Assembly (NCBI GenBank): GCA_003852775.1
Contig: RDDZ01000002.1
Location: forward strand, 1-35,975
Origin: Microbacteriaceae bacterium
GTDB lineage: Bacteria > Actinomycetota > Actinomycetes > Actinomycetales > Microbacteriaceae
Length of the DNA: 35,975 nt
Reading direction: 5' to 3'
Made by a program: the position numbers and the translations under genes. Shown here piece by piece: positions 7,156 to 16,504 of this stretch (the first letter of the stretch is position 1; the number at the start of each line of letters is the position of its first letter). The notes beneath the pieces are model-generated. The model had not been told where the DNA came from and did no database searches. It saw only the letters and a list, made by a program, of their open reading frames with translations.

Positions 7156-10100
7156 ATGTTGCGACCTTTCCTGATTGTCGGTGTCGGAGGTTCCGGCGGT
7201 AAGACGATCCGCGGTCTCCGCCACGCGCTGGAGCTCCGCCTCGAGCAGGCGGGTTGGAAGCGCGGCATTCCTGCCGCGTGGCAGATGATCCACTTCGACA
7301 CGCCCCTGAAGCAGGACGGCACCGACTACGTCATGCCGTTCATCCCGGCCACGGATTACAAGGGCCTCGTCGCCAGCGGGGCGTCGTACGACGGCGTGCA
7401 CGCGTCGATCGTCGCCCAGGGCATCCCGGCCGATGTCTCGAACGACGTCTACCGTATGTTCCCGGATCCGGCGCGGGTGAGCGTCGACGTGACGAAAGGT
7501 GCCGGGCAGTTCCGTGCGGTCGGTCGGGCGGTTGCGGTGTCGAAGCTCGCGGACATCTCCAAGGCGGCTCAGGATGCGATCAACCGGATGCAGGATGCGA
7601 CGGCCCTGGGCGAGCTGCAGTCCCTCGGCGAGCACCTCGGCGCTCGCAATGAGGGAGGCAAGTCCGCCAACCCGACGGTGATCGTCGTCTCGTCCATCGC
7701 CGGTGGTTCCGGCGCGGGTCAGTATCTCGACGTCATCGAGGCGGTGAAGTCCGTCGTGCGTAACGAGCCGTGGGCGCACCAGTTCTTCGCGCTGCTGTAC
7801 GCGCCCGATGTGTTCGACCAGATCAAGGGCTCCGCCGGCATCCCCAGCAACGCGCTCGCCACGGTGGCCGAGACCATGTCGGGGTTCTGGACGCAGACCC
7901 CGTCGAAGGCGAGCCTCGAGCTGTACCGCAGCAAGGGTGTGAGCCCGTCCTACGGATCCGCGCGTGACCGTGTGGGAGCGGCCTACCCGTTCATCATCGG
8001 GCGCCAGAACGCACGCGTCGCCTTCGACAACCAGGGCGATGTCTACTCGGCCGTCTCCACCAGCATCTCGGCGTGGATGTCGGACGACCGGGTCCAAGGC
8101 GACATCGACGAGTACGTCACGGGCAACTGGAGCGCCAGTGTCGCCGCGTCGGTGCTTCCGGATGCGACGAAGCTCATGCGCCCCCTCGACCAGGCGCCGC
8201 CCTTCTCCTCCCTCGGGTTCGGACGAGTGACTCTCGGGCGCGAGAAGTTCCTCGACTACGCGTCGGAGCGCCTCGCGCGATCGGTCATCGACCGTGTGCT
8301 GTACGCCCACACGGAGGATGACCCGCGCTTCGAGACGCGCACCGAGAACGAGTGGATCGAACACCGGAAGTCGCAGGCGCTCGAGGCCTTCATCCGGGAA
8401 CTCGAGCTCGACGAGGAGCTCGACGGCAGCGACGACGTCATCAACAAGCTGCGTCCCGAAGAGACTCGCAAGGCGCTCGCGCTCGAGTTCCGTCAGGAGG
8501 TGTTCGACAAGAGCGCCCACGGGTTCGACAAGAACGAGGGGTTGGACTCCAACGAGTGGCACTACCGCCTGATCGCCGCACGCGATGACCTGGTCGCGGG
8601 GTACCTCGCTCGCGAGACCAGCGCGGTCGAGCAGCGTGTCGCGAAGTGGGTGGCGACCGAGCAGGCGCACATCCTCGACACGATCGAGCGCTTCATCGCG
8701 CGCCACGGCCTCGCTGTCGTCGTCGAGCTGATGCGAGACCTGTCGAGGGCCCTTCGCGCGGCCTCGGACAACCTCGCGAAGGAGGCGGACCAGCGCCGCG
8801 GTTGGCTGACGCGCGTCTCGGGGCGGGTGAGCGAGGCTCTCAATGCTGCCGCGAACCCCGACTCGATCCGCAAGGATCAGGATGCCGTCGAGAACGCCCT
8901 CATCGACATCGAGGACTCGTTCGACTGGGAGGCGGAGGCCAACCTGCGTGACGTCGCTTCGCATCTGCTCAAGGAGCTTCGCCAGGATTTCATCGACCCT
9001 CTCGCCGACTACCTCTCGTCGGCCCGGCAGGCCCTGCTGTCCCGAGTCAGCGACCGCGTTCAGGCCGACGGTCGCGAGAACCCGTACGACAGCTGGCCGT
9101 CGCGTCTCGACACGGTCGTGCCGCGCAAGTACCAGCCGGCGCCGAACGAGCGCCTGCTCGTGCCGCACACGGACTACCCGAAGGAGTTCCAGCGGCTCGT
9201 CGAGAACACTCACGAGAAGCGTCGCTACGAGGAGGCGATTCTCGACGTCATCGCCGACCTCGTCCGGGGGCCCGGGATCGACGACGGGATCAGTGCGGCG
9301 AACAGCTGGAGCTTCATCGAGCAGCGTCGCGGGTGGAAGCCCACGACGACGGGGAATCCTGCTCAGCGTTCCGCCACGCACGAGACGCCCCGGTTCTTCG
9401 TCGCCAGCGATCTCGAGGTGTATCAGGATCGAGCGCGCGAGTGGATGCTGCGGAAGGGATATCCGTTCTTCGGGTACATCTCCGAGAACCTCGACACCTA
9501 CTTCAGCGGCGACGTCGACCCTGACACCCTCAAGCAGCGCCGCGACGCCTTCCGGGAAGGCCTCACCGCGGCGCTGGGCGCCAGCGAGCCGCTCGTCAAG
9601 CTGAACCCGAGCCTGCTCTCCGAGGTGCACGGCAAGTCGATCGGCGACCGGAACCGCTTGGTCTTCAGCGCCATCCCGTTCGCCGAGGGGACGGAGATGT
9701 ACGAGGTGACCAAGGCCGCCCTGACGAGCGCGGGTGTCTGGGATGAGAACATCTCCAAGGGCTGGTTCAAGGATGTGAAGACCGACCGCATCGAGATCTT
9801 CGCCATGTCGGGCTTCCCGTACGAGCCGATCGTCATGGACTCGGTCATGGGACCGATCGCGCGCGGATGGCTCACCGACTCCACGACATCCGAGTCGCGC
9901 GCGGCGTTCTGGAAGTGGAAGCGAGCCCGCCTCCTTCGCGAAGCCGTCCCCGCCGACCCCGAGGTGTTCGACTCGATGGTCCGAGGCTGGTACGTCGCCA
10001 AGGTGCTCGGCCAGCTCGCGGTCGACCGTTCGGACCCCGACCGCGGGCCCAAGCTGTCCATCTGGGATGCCGAGCGACGTGAGTTCGTGAGCTTCCCGCA

Positions 10101-10554
10101 CCCGCTGCTCTATCCCGGCATCGCTCCCGCGTACGACTACCCGGGCGTGGTGATGGAGTCGCTCATCGTGGCCCTCGCGCTGTGCAATGCGGAGGGATCG
10201 CTCGCGCCGCTTCGCGCGTACCAAGTGCTCATGAAGCTGGGTGGTCAGCGCCAGCAGCTGTCGCCGCTCCTCACCGACTGGCTGCGCGACGGTTCCATGC
10301 CGCAGGGGAGCCCCATCCCCGCTGCGGAGCGTGCGGGCACGTCTGCCGGTGACCTCAACGAGCGGCAGGAGGCGGTGCGCCAGCACATCGATCGCGAGCT
10401 CGCCGAGTTCCGCGAAGAGGTCGAGAAGCAGAACACCGAGACCTCGGTGTTCGCGTACCCCGTCAGCTGGGAGATCCGCGACACCATCCAGGGATCCCTC
10501 CGTGAGCTCCGCGACGGCGTCCTCGAGACCAAGCCGGATTCGATGGGCATCTGA
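7156..10554 (+). CDS. Tubulin-like GTPase-domain protein (Tubulin_2 type)
   Basis: The 1132-aa protein opens with LRPFLIVGVGGSGGKTIRGL, the first nucleotide-binding loop of the tubulin/FtsZ fold, and has SSIAGGSGAGQYLD at about 178-191, where GGSGAGQ (183-189) takes the place of the tubulin signature GGTGSG. This layout is that of the bacterial 'tubulin-like domain' family (Tubulin_2, FtsZ-like proteins predicted to work in membrane remodelling). The N-terminal 500 residues hold the GTPase core; the rest is long, mostly helical and unassigned, with charged stretches suited to assembly. No TM segment is present, so it is cytosolic and would need the flanking membrane proteins for anchoring. 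A ribosome binding site (AACGAGG) precedes the ATG. The stop overlaps the next start (TGATG). It is not FtsZ itself: it is three times too long and lies outside any division cluster. Confidence 0.85.
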   Translation: MLRPFLIVGVGGSGGKTIRGLRHALELRLEQAGWKRGIPAAWQMIHFDTPLKQDGTDYVMPFIPATDYKGLVASGASYDGVHASIVAQGIPADVSNDVYRMFPDPARVSVDVTKGAGQFRAVGRAVAVSKLADISKAAQDAINRMQDATALGELQSLGEHLGARNEGGKSANPTVIVVSSIAGGSGAGQYLDVIEAVKSVVRNEPWAHQFFALLYAPDVFDQIKGSAGIPSNALATVAETMSGFWTQTPSKASLELYRSKGVSPSYGSARDRVGAAYPFIIGRQNARVAFDNQGDVYSAVSTSISAWMSDDRVQGDIDEYVTGNWSASVAASVLPDATKLMRPLDQAPPFSSLGFGRVTLGREKFLDYASERLARSVIDRVLYAHTEDDPRFETRTENEWIEHRKSQALEAFIRELELDEELDGSDDVINKLRPEETRKALALEFRQEVFDKSAHGFDKNEGLDSNEWHYRLIAARDDLVAGYLARETSAVEQRVAKWVATEQAHILDTIERFIARHGLAVVVELMRDLSRALRAASDNLAKEADQRRGWLTRVSGRVSEALNAAANPDSIRKDQDAVENALIDIEDSFDWEAEANLRDVASHLLKELRQDFIDPLADYLSSARQALLSRVSDRVQADGRENPYDSWPSRLDTVVPRKYQPAPNERLLVPHTDYPKEFQRLVENTHEKRRYEEAILDVIADLVRGPGIDDGISAANSWSFIEQRRGWKPTTTGNPAQRSATHETPRFFVASDLEVYQDRAREWMLRKGYPFFGYISENLDTYFSGDVDPDTLKQRRDAFREGLTAALGASEPLVKLNPSLLSEVHGKSIGDRNRLVFSAIPFAEGTEMYEVTKAALTSAGVWDENISKGWFKDVKTDRIEIFAMSGFPYEPIVMDSVMGPIARGWLTDSTTSESRAAFWKWKRARLLREAVPADPEVFDSMVRGWYVAKVLGQLAVDRSDPDRGPKLSIWDAERREFVSFPHPLLYPGIAPAYDYPGVVMESLIVALALCNAEGSLAPLRAYQVLMKLGGQRQQLSPLLTDWLRDGSMPQGSPIPAAERAGTSAGDLNERQEAVRQHIDRELAEFREEVEKQNTETSVFAYPVSWEIRDTIQGSLRELRDGVLETKPDSMGI

Positions 10555-13500
10555 TGTCGATGTGGCGAGACGGTGCTGTCAGCATCGTGCTGTTCTCGAC
10601 CCGTGAGCAGGCGGATCAGACGCTCGAGCTGGTGAGGGATTGGACCAAGCACGGTCTTCTCTCTCCTGCGGCCTGGGTCTACCCGGATCAGATCGTCCGT
10701 GGCGACGGGCCCCCGCAGGTGCGGGCGACTCTCATCGACGCCGACGGGGAAGGCGAACTGATCGAAGCGGAGACGGATCTCTTCGAGATGCTCGCCACTG
10801 AGGCGATCTCCCGGGTGCGCCTCGTGAAACTGCGTTCGTCGGCCAGGAACTCGAGTGCTGACGGGCTTCAGGACGATGCTTCGGACCTCGTCGCGCGGTA
10901 CGTCGCGCACTCGATGCCGCAGCTTCACCCGAGTGCATCGGGGGCCACCGAGTCAGTCGAGCTCGTCAGGACGAGTCTCATCTGCACGCCTACCCAGGTG
11001 CAGCTCGACGAGCGCTTGCGCGGTGCCGAGCGCGACTCGAGCGTGGTCGTCGTAGCCTCTCCCGAGGACAGGGCGACGCCGGCGGCTGGAGACGCCTTCG
11101 TTCGGGAGAACGATCGCTTCGACGGCTTCGTGCTGATGCATCTCGCGACTCTCGCCGGCCTGTGGCGCGGCACTCCTGTCGGCACGCTGGAACTGTTCGA
11201 GAGGGAGAGCTCGGCAGCCCAGAGCATCTGGATCCAACGAGTGTTCGTGCGCGGCGTTCTGACGAGGGGCATCTCCCGTCGCGCGGCTGCCGAGGTGCTG
11301 TCGCGTCTCGTCGAGCACCGCGGTGCCATCGCGGCGACCGGCGTGAACGTCACTCCCGACGGCACGTCAGCGATCCCGGCGGATCGGATCCCGATGTACG
11401 TCGACCGGATGGTGGAGGCGGCGGTCAGCCTCGACGACTCCGCCCTCGCGTATCGGCCGCCGCAGCTCGACCGTGCGCCGGAGCGTGACCAGATCGGCGT
11501 CTGGAAGCAGCTCGGGCTCTTCTTCCGGTTCGCCGGCGGCAAGCTCGCGCGCGTTCCGCACTGGATGATCCTGTGGTTCCACGACTTGTTCGCACGCGGT
11601 GTGGCGAGAGAGCTCCAGGGTGCTGAAGGGCGCCGCGAGATCGCGCTCCTCCTCGACCAGCGGCCGGATGCCATGGATCGCCGCCTGCTCTATACGGTCG
11701 AACGCCTGCAGCAGCCGATCACCGCGGTGGAACGCATGGCAGCGACGGTGTCCCCGTCCGACCACGTCGCGCCCCGGCTGTGGGTCGGGCTCCGCAAGCT
11801 GATGTTCTCCGCCGTCGACGGAAGCGCGGGTCTCGGGGAGACTTTCGCGCCGATCGACGGTCGTGTGCCCGTGTTCGACTCGCTCGACCCGATCGCGCCG
11901 GACCCGCGCGGCGGTTGGGAGCATCCGGACCCGCCGAAGGGCTTTCCCTCGCGCGTCACGTGGGCGCAGGTGCGCGACGACCCGTCGTTGCGGGAGAAGC
12001 TCGTGGCCGTGGTGGATGCTGCTGGAGCCGCCCGCGCCGAGGCGGCTGCCCAGTACGCGGAGGCGGCCGCCGCGGCGAACGAACTCAAAGGCGAGGTCTC
12101 CGCGCTAGAGGAGCGTCTCCTGGGAGAGGGCGTTCTCAAGGTGCGGTCCGACGGGCGGATCATGGCAGGCAAGCCCGTCAAGAACGCATCGGATGAGGCC
12201 GTCGAGGCGCATCGCTCAGCGGTGGCCGGATGGCAGGCGTTGAAGAGCCGCCTACGCGCAGTCGAGGGGGATCAGGATGACGCCGGATCCCGTGTCCTCG
12301 CAGAGACGTCGCGATTCGAGCAGGCCTCCGTGCACCTCGCGGCCTTCGACGAGTGGACCGCGGAGCAGCGCTCCACGTTCGCGGTCCGCCTCGAGGATCG
12401 GATGAGCGCCGCTCGGGAGACCGCGGAGCGCGAACTCGAGGAGGCCGAGAAGGCCGGTGCAGACGTGCCGAAGCTTCGCGAGCTCGTCCGGCTCCGCAAG
12501 GCGTTCCATCGGGGCCTCCTGATCGCGTTCCTGGTCATCGCCGCCATCGCGGGCGCCTCGATCGCGCTCCCGTGGTACCTCGAGATGCAGGCCGAGCGCG
12601 TGAGCAGCGGCCTCGGCGCCGTCGTCGAGGACCTCATCGAACGCGGCGAGTACCCCGAGTGGTGGGTGATCGTGCTGTACGGGGTCGGGCTCCTCGCAGT
12701 CGTGACCCTCCTGTTGCTGGTCTCCTACTACCGCGGGTGGTCGACGTTCGCACGACGGGTGCAGCTCGCCGAGTTCCATGTCGAGACGCGAGCACTCCGA
12801 GCACGCGCGCTGCAGGCCGAGGTGAGCCGTCTCGCTTCCATCCATGACCAGACTCGGCAGTGGGTCGACCTCGTCGCGGCCGCGCTCTACGATCCGTGGG
12901 AGATCCCGCAATCGTGGAAGGAGGTCGACGCCACGGCGCTCGACGCCCAGCGGATGCCGTTCGCGATGGCGATCGGCGAAGCGGTCGAAGGCTCCGGCAC
13001 AGGCGCAGACCGCATCACCCGTGACGCCGCGAGCGAGATGCTGCGGAAGGGTTGGCGCGACGCGGCCTTTCGGGAACTGCTCGCTGAGGTCGGCCGGCGG
13101 CTGGGGCTCGACGAGTCGAGGCTCGGTCTCGAGGCACTGGACTCGGACCTCCCCGAGGCGCCGAACAACTCACGCTCGCTGGTGCGTCGCTACATGTCCG
13201 AGTCGGATGTGCTGCAGTCGGTCGCAGAGCAGGAACTGTCACGTATCGCGGACGGCGTCCAGACCGACCTCCAGTCCGGTGAGAGGATCATGGTCCGGCC
13301 GATCCCGCGCGCGGATGCGATCTCTGCCTTCCGGAAACGGCGCGGTGACGTGGAGACACGAGGGTGGAGCGATTTCCTCCTCGAGCCGGTGACCAGCAGC
13401 CCCCACAACCCGACTCCGCTCAGTGCGCTCGGGATCGCGAGCCACCAGATCCAGCGGGCGCATCATGAGGGCGTCGCTTCCTACGTCGTGGGCCCTCAGT

Positions 13501-13700
13501 CGGTGATCGAGGCGATCCCCGCCGCGATGAGGGAATCTCTCGTGCTGCGCACGACCGGCCTCGACTCGAGTGAGGGTTTCGACGCTCTCTTGCGTGTCGA
13601 CATCGTGGGACCAGTACCGCTTGACGCCGTGCACGCACTTGCCGGGGGCCGGACCTCGGCCCGTCAGGAGCCGATCGAGTCCGACCGCTCCGGGATCTGA
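10554..13700 (+). CDS. Large coiled-coil, two-TM protein of the VWA-tubulin operon
   Basis: The 1048-aa product has no family I recognise. The N-terminal 470 residues are soluble and mixed alpha/beta (start SMWRDGAVSIVLFSTREQ). Residues about 480-525 (AARAEAAAQYAEAAAAANEL) and 580-640 (RMSAARETAERELEEAEKA) are strongly coiled-coil. Two TM helices follow at about 655-677 (GLLIAFLVIAAIAGASIALP) and 705-727 (VIVLYGVGLLAVVTLLLLVS), with a short external loop between them. The C-terminal 320 residues return to the cytoplasm. Topology therefore places most of the protein beside the tubulin-like partner, with the helices as a membrane anchor. Translation is coupled to the tubulin-like gene by TGATG, and the HNH gene starts 3 nt after its stop. 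I infer an adaptor or scaffold role. Confidence 0.8.
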   Translation: MSMWRDGAVSIVLFSTREQADQTLELVRDWTKHGLLSPAAWVYPDQIVRGDGPPQVRATLIDADGEGELIEAETDLFEMLATEAISRVRLVKLRSSARNSSADGLQDDASDLVARYVAHSMPQLHPSASGATESVELVRTSLICTPTQVQLDERLRGAERDSSVVVVASPEDRATPAAGDAFVRENDRFDGFVLMHLATLAGLWRGTPVGTLELFERESSAAQSIWIQRVFVRGVLTRGISRRAAAEVLSRLVEHRGAIAATGVNVTPDGTSAIPADRIPMYVDRMVEAAVSLDDSALAYRPPQLDRAPERDQIGVWKQLGLFFRFAGGKLARVPHWMILWFHDLFARGVARELQGAEGRREIALLLDQRPDAMDRRLLYTVERLQQPITAVERMAATVSPSDHVAPRLWVGLRKLMFSAVDGSAGLGETFAPIDGRVPVFDSLDPIAPDPRGGWEHPDPPKGFPSRVTWAQVRDDPSLREKLVAVVDAAGAARAEAAAQYAEAAAAANELKGEVSALEERLLGEGVLKVRSDGRIMAGKPVKNASDEAVEAHRSAVAGWQALKSRLRAVEGDQDDAGSRVLAETSRFEQASVHLAAFDEWTAEQRSTFAVRLEDRMSAARETAERELEEAEKAGADVPKLRELVRLRKAFHRGLLIAFLVIAAIAGASIALPWYLEMQAERVSSGLGAVVEDLIERGEYPEWWVIVLYGVGLLAVVTLLLLVSYYRGWSTFARRVQLAEFHVETRALRARALQAEVSRLASIHDQTRQWVDLVAAALYDPWEIPQSWKEVDATALDAQRMPFAMAIGEAVEGSGTGADRITRDAASEMLRKGWRDAAFRELLAEVGRRLGLDESRLGLEALDSDLPEAPNNSRSLVRRYMSESDVLQSVAEQELSRIADGVQTDLQSGERIMVRPIPRADAISAFRKRRGDVETRGWSDFLLEPVTSSPHNPTPLSALGIASHQIQRAHHEGVASYVVGPQSVIEAIPAAMRESLVLRTTGLDSSEGFDALLRVDIVGPVPLDAVHALAGGRTSARQEPIESDRSGI

Positions 13701-13703
13701 CGC

Positions 13704-14471
13704 ATGTCGCGTTCGTGGCGGGAACCGCTGGTGGCTCTCGGGCTGCCGGCCGCGGTCTTCGTGGCCGCGTCGGTCGGCTTCGTGTGCTCGGTCCTGCCTG
13801 GGGTCGAGCCGCCGCCAGCGGTCGTGCAGCCCGACGGCGATGGGCAGGTCGCATCTCCTCCAGCGGGCCCCACAGCCACTTCCGCGCCTGTCCCGGACGT
13901 CGATGATGCGCCGACCGCGAGTCAAGAGGCACTCGACCTCCTCGCCGCTCTGCCGTCCGCGGGGGCGCCCGCGACGGGCTACGAGCGCGCGGCGTTCGGC
14001 CCGGGGTGGAGGGACCCCGACCGCAACGGATGCGACGCCCGGAACGACATCCTGGCCCGGGATCTGATCGACGTCGCGTTCCGCCCCGGCACGAACGACT
14101 GCGTCGTCGCGAGCGGGACGCTCCTCGACCCGTACACGGGGAACACCATCCACTTCGTCCGCGGCAACGTCACATCGGAGGCCGTGCAGATCGATCACAT
14201 CGTCCCGCTCGCGTGGGCGTGGAGAAACGGAGCGTCCGCGTGGGATGCGCTGACGAGAGAGCTCTTCGCCAACGACCCCGAGAACCTGCGTGCAGTGGAC
14301 GGCCCGACGAACATGGCGAAGTCGGATTCCGGGCCTTCCGGGTGGTGGCCGCCCAACCCCGAGTTCCGGTGCGAGTACGCGGTCGCGTTCACTCACGTTC
14401 TCGCGAAGTACGAACTCGCCGTGCCGGAGGCCGATCGACGCAGCCTGCGAGAGACGCTCGAACGCTGCTGA
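13704..14471 (+). CDS. Exported HNH nuclease of the DUF1524/GmrSD C-terminal type
   Basis: A 255-aa protein with an N-terminal hydrophobic signal/anchor (ALGLPAAVFVAASVGFVCSV) and a Pro/Ala-rich linker, then the HNH domain. Visible landmarks are GWRDPDRNGCDARNDIL, the VQIDHIVPLAWAWRNGA core (D164-H165), FANDPENLRAVDGPTNMAKSD and GPSGWWPPN. This matches the secreted DUF1524 nucleases common in actinobacteria, which are expected to cut DNA outside the cytoplasm with a His-Asn metal site. It is the last gene of the operon, 3 nt after the coiled-coil gene, so it is very likely co-transcribed. Its presence suggests the machine acts at the cell surface on DNA, but the substrate is unknown. It ends 3 bp from the convergent marR gene. 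Confidence 0.88.
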   Translation: MSRSWREPLVALGLPAAVFVAASVGFVCSVLPGVEPPPAVVQPDGDGQVASPPAGPTATSAPVPDVDDAPTASQEALDLLAALPSAGAPATGYERAAFGPGWRDPDRNGCDARNDILARDLIDVAFRPGTNDCVVASGTLLDPYTGNTIHFVRGNVTSEAVQIDHIVPLAWAWRNGASAWDALTRELFANDPENLRAVDGPTNMAKSDSGPSGWWPPNPEFRCEYAVAFTHVLAKYELAVPEADRRSLRETLERC

Positions 14472-14474
14472 ACC

Positions 14475-14981
14475 CTACGCGTCCACCTCGTCGAGCCGCG
14501 CGATCACGACCTCGAGCATCCGCGCCAGCTCGCCGCGCTCGGTGTCGCTGAGGTCTTGCAGCACATCCGACTCGACCACGTTCGCGCCGCGGATCGCGAG
14601 CGAGAACAGCTGCCATCCCTCGTCGGTGAGGCTCACGTAGACGCGCGTGCGGTTCTGCGGATCAGGCGCGCGCTCGATGAGGCCGCGCTCGGCGAGCTTG
14701 TCGAGGCGGTGGGTCATGGACGACGGGGCCACGTTGGTGAGGTCGGCGAGCTGGCTCGGGGTGAGCGGGGTGCCGGCCTTCGCGAGCGCGGTGACGACGC
14801 CCCACTCGCCGGGGGCGATGTCGAGGTCGGCGAGCTGCCGGGCGTACCACTGGTCGAGCTTGCGGTTGAGGCTCGACACCGCCGTGATGACGCGCTGGAC
14901 GGATTCCTCGCCGCCCGCGTTGACGTAGGTGGCGACGTCGCGGCGGTACTGCGCCTGCACGCTCTGTGGGGCTCGGGCCAT
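14475..14981 (-). CDS. MarR-family transcriptional regulator
   Basis: A 168-aa winged-helix regulator. Dimerisation helices flank the DNA-binding part: WGVVTALAKAGTPLTPSQLA, then the recognition helix VAPSSMTHRLDKLAERGLIE and the wing RAPDPQNRTRVYVSLTDEG with the conserved D-x-R-x-R. MarR proteins are dimers that repress a neighbouring gene until they bind a small lipophilic ligand. The gene is divergent from an MFS transporter with a repeat-rich 107-bp spacer, the standard layout for ligand-relieved efflux control. The open frame extends upstream to 15218, but the ATG at 14981 begins the family-like N-terminus (MARAPQSVQAQYRRDVATY). It could regulate itself as well. Confidence 0.93.
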   Translation of the reverse strand: MARAPQSVQAQYRRDVATYVNAGGEESVQRVITAVSSLNRKLDQWYARQLADLDIAPGEWGVVTALAKAGTPLTPSQLADLTNVAPSSMTHRLDKLAERGLIERAPDPQNRTRVYVSLTDEGWQLFSLAIRGANVVESDVLQDLSDTERGELARMLEVVIARLDEVDA

Positions 14982-14987
14982 ACTCGA

Positions 14988-15043
14988 TTGTCCCACGGAT
15001 GTTCGAATGCTAACATTTCGACATCGAAAGCTTCGACGTCGAA
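14988..15043 (+). promoter_or_regulatory. marR/MFS divergent promoter and operator repeats
   Basis: TTGTCC (14988-14993) and TAACAT (15011-15016), 17 bp apart, form a plausible promoter for the MFS gene. The inverted repeat ATGTT-N8-AACAT (14999-15016) overlaps its -10. Immediately downstream are TTCGACATCGAA (15017-15028, one mismatch from palindromic) and TTCGACGTCGAA (15032-15043, perfect palindrome), 15 bp apart. These sites cover the expected transcription start and are good MarR operator candidates. A GGAGGAG ribosome binding site (15074-15080) precedes the MFS start. Confidence 0.55.
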
Positions 15044-15088
15044 GCCCCACCCCCCAAACCACTGCACTTCGACGGAGGAGTTCCACCC

Positions 15089-16474
15089 ATGCGCGCCCGG
15101 CTTCTCGTGCTCGCGTCCAGCATCGGCTCGCTCGGCTGGGGCGCCGTGCTGCCGTACCAGTTCGCGTACGCCGCCGAGACGCGCGGATGGGGCGTGCTGC
15201 TCGCCGCCGCATCCGCATCCCTGTTCTCGCTCGGCGCCCTCGTGGCCGCCCCGCTCGCCGGCCGCCTCGCCGACCGCCGTAACCCGGTGACCGTCGCCGT
15301 CGTCGCCCAGCTCGTGGGCGCCGTGGCCGTGGGCATGCTCGTGTTCGTGGGCGACGCCGTGTCGTTCCTCGTGGGCATGCTCGTCTTCGGACTCGGCCTC
15401 GCCGCCGCCGTGCCCGCCAAGCAGGTGCTCGCGCTGCAGTGGTCGAACAGCGGCGACCGCCGCAAGATCTTCGCCTACAAGTTCACGGGTGAGTCGCTCG
15501 GCATGGCCGCGGGCGCCTTCCTCGCGGGCCTCGTGGTCGATCTCGACCGTGCCGACGGCCTCGATGTCGGCTTCCTCATGGCGGCGGCCGGCTTCGTGCT
15601 GTCGTCGATCATCATCTGGGCCGCGGGCCGTGTGCGCGGGGGAGTGGCGGATGCGGCCCTCGGTCGCGACGAGTCCTTCGGCGACGAGGCACCGGCATCC
15701 GCTGTCGATGTGTCGGCGACCGCGCAGGAGGCGAACACGGGCGCGATCGCGGTGGTCGACGCATCCGGACGCCGCAGCCAGCGCGGCGCCCTGCGCACGA
15801 TCTTCGCCGACCCGGCCCTGCGTTGGACGGCCGTGCTCACCACGACCCTCGCCCTCGGGTTCTACGCCCAGTTCGAGTCGGGCCTGCCCGCGTACGCGCT
15901 CACGGTGCTCGACGTCGACGCCTCGGCGATCGGCATCGCGGCGGCCGTCAACTGCCTCGTGATCGTGGCGCTGCAGGTGGTGGTGGTGAAGCTCACCGCG
16001 AAGCGGAGCGCGCCGACGCTGCTCATGGTGGTGGCGGGCATCTGGGTGTTCTCGTGGCTGCTGCTGTCGGCCGCGCACCTCGCGCCGGGCCTCGCGGCGG
16101 CGATCTTCATCACCACCTACGGCGTGTTCGCGGTGGGGGAGACGATGTACAGCCCCGTGCTCAACCCGCTGACGGCGGCGCTCGCGCCTCGCGGGATGGT
16201 CGGCCAGACCCTCGGCGCGATCGGCGCCCTGCAGACCGCGTTCTCGGCGGCGGGGCCGCTCGTGGCGGGCGTGATGCTCGGCGCGGGGCTGGCGGATGCG
16301 TTCCTGGGGCTGCACATCGCGATCAGCCTCGCGGCGCTGTATGCGGCGTGGCGGATCCGGGGGATCCTGCGGGGGCGGGAGCGGATGCGGGTTGCCGCTG
16401 CTGCGGCGGATGCGCGTGTGAGCGAGGAGAGCGAGCCGCCGACGAGTCCGATCGGGCTGGTGGGGGCTGTCTAG
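15089..16474 (+). CDS. MFS transporter, probable drug efflux
   Basis: A 461-aa protein with about 12 TM segments. The N-terminal half carries the MFS loop motif in LAGRLADRRNPVTVAVV (the G-x3-D-R-x-x-R pattern between TM2 and TM3), followed by GMLVFGLGLAAAVPAKQVL. A polar central loop of roughly 70 residues (about 190-260) divides the two six-helix halves. Substrate cannot be read from sequence; divergence from a MarR gene points to inducible export of a small toxic compound. The ATG has a strong GGAGGAG 8 nt upstream. The C-terminal tail is basic and cytoplasmic (ILRGRERMRVAAAAADAR). Confidence 0.9.
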   Translation: MRARLLVLASSIGSLGWGAVLPYQFAYAAETRGWGVLLAAASASLFSLGALVAAPLAGRLADRRNPVTVAVVAQLVGAVAVGMLVFVGDAVSFLVGMLVFGLGLAAAVPAKQVLALQWSNSGDRRKIFAYKFTGESLGMAAGAFLAGLVVDLDRADGLDVGFLMAAAGFVLSSIIIWAAGRVRGGVADAALGRDESFGDEAPASAVDVSATAQEANTGAIAVVDASGRRSQRGALRTIFADPALRWTAVLTTTLALGFYAQFESGLPAYALTVLDVDASAIGIAAAVNCLVIVALQVVVVKLTAKRSAPTLLMVVAGIWVFSWLLLSAAHLAPGLAAAIFITTYGVFAVGETMYSPVLNPLTAALAPRGMVGQTLGAIGALQTAFSAAGPLVAGVMLGAGLADAFLGLHIAISLAALYAAWRIRGILRGRERMRVAAAAADARVSEESEPPTSPIGLVGAV

Positions 16475-16504
16475 GGGCCAAGACAGTTCGGGCGTTCTGC
16501 CACG

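Noticed and set aside
6841-10386. 1181-codon open frame on the minus strand
   Set aside because: It is antisense to the tubulin-like gene and the end of the VWA gene, with Arg/Asp/Val-heavy composition and no domain. It is the mirror of codon bias in GC-rich DNA.
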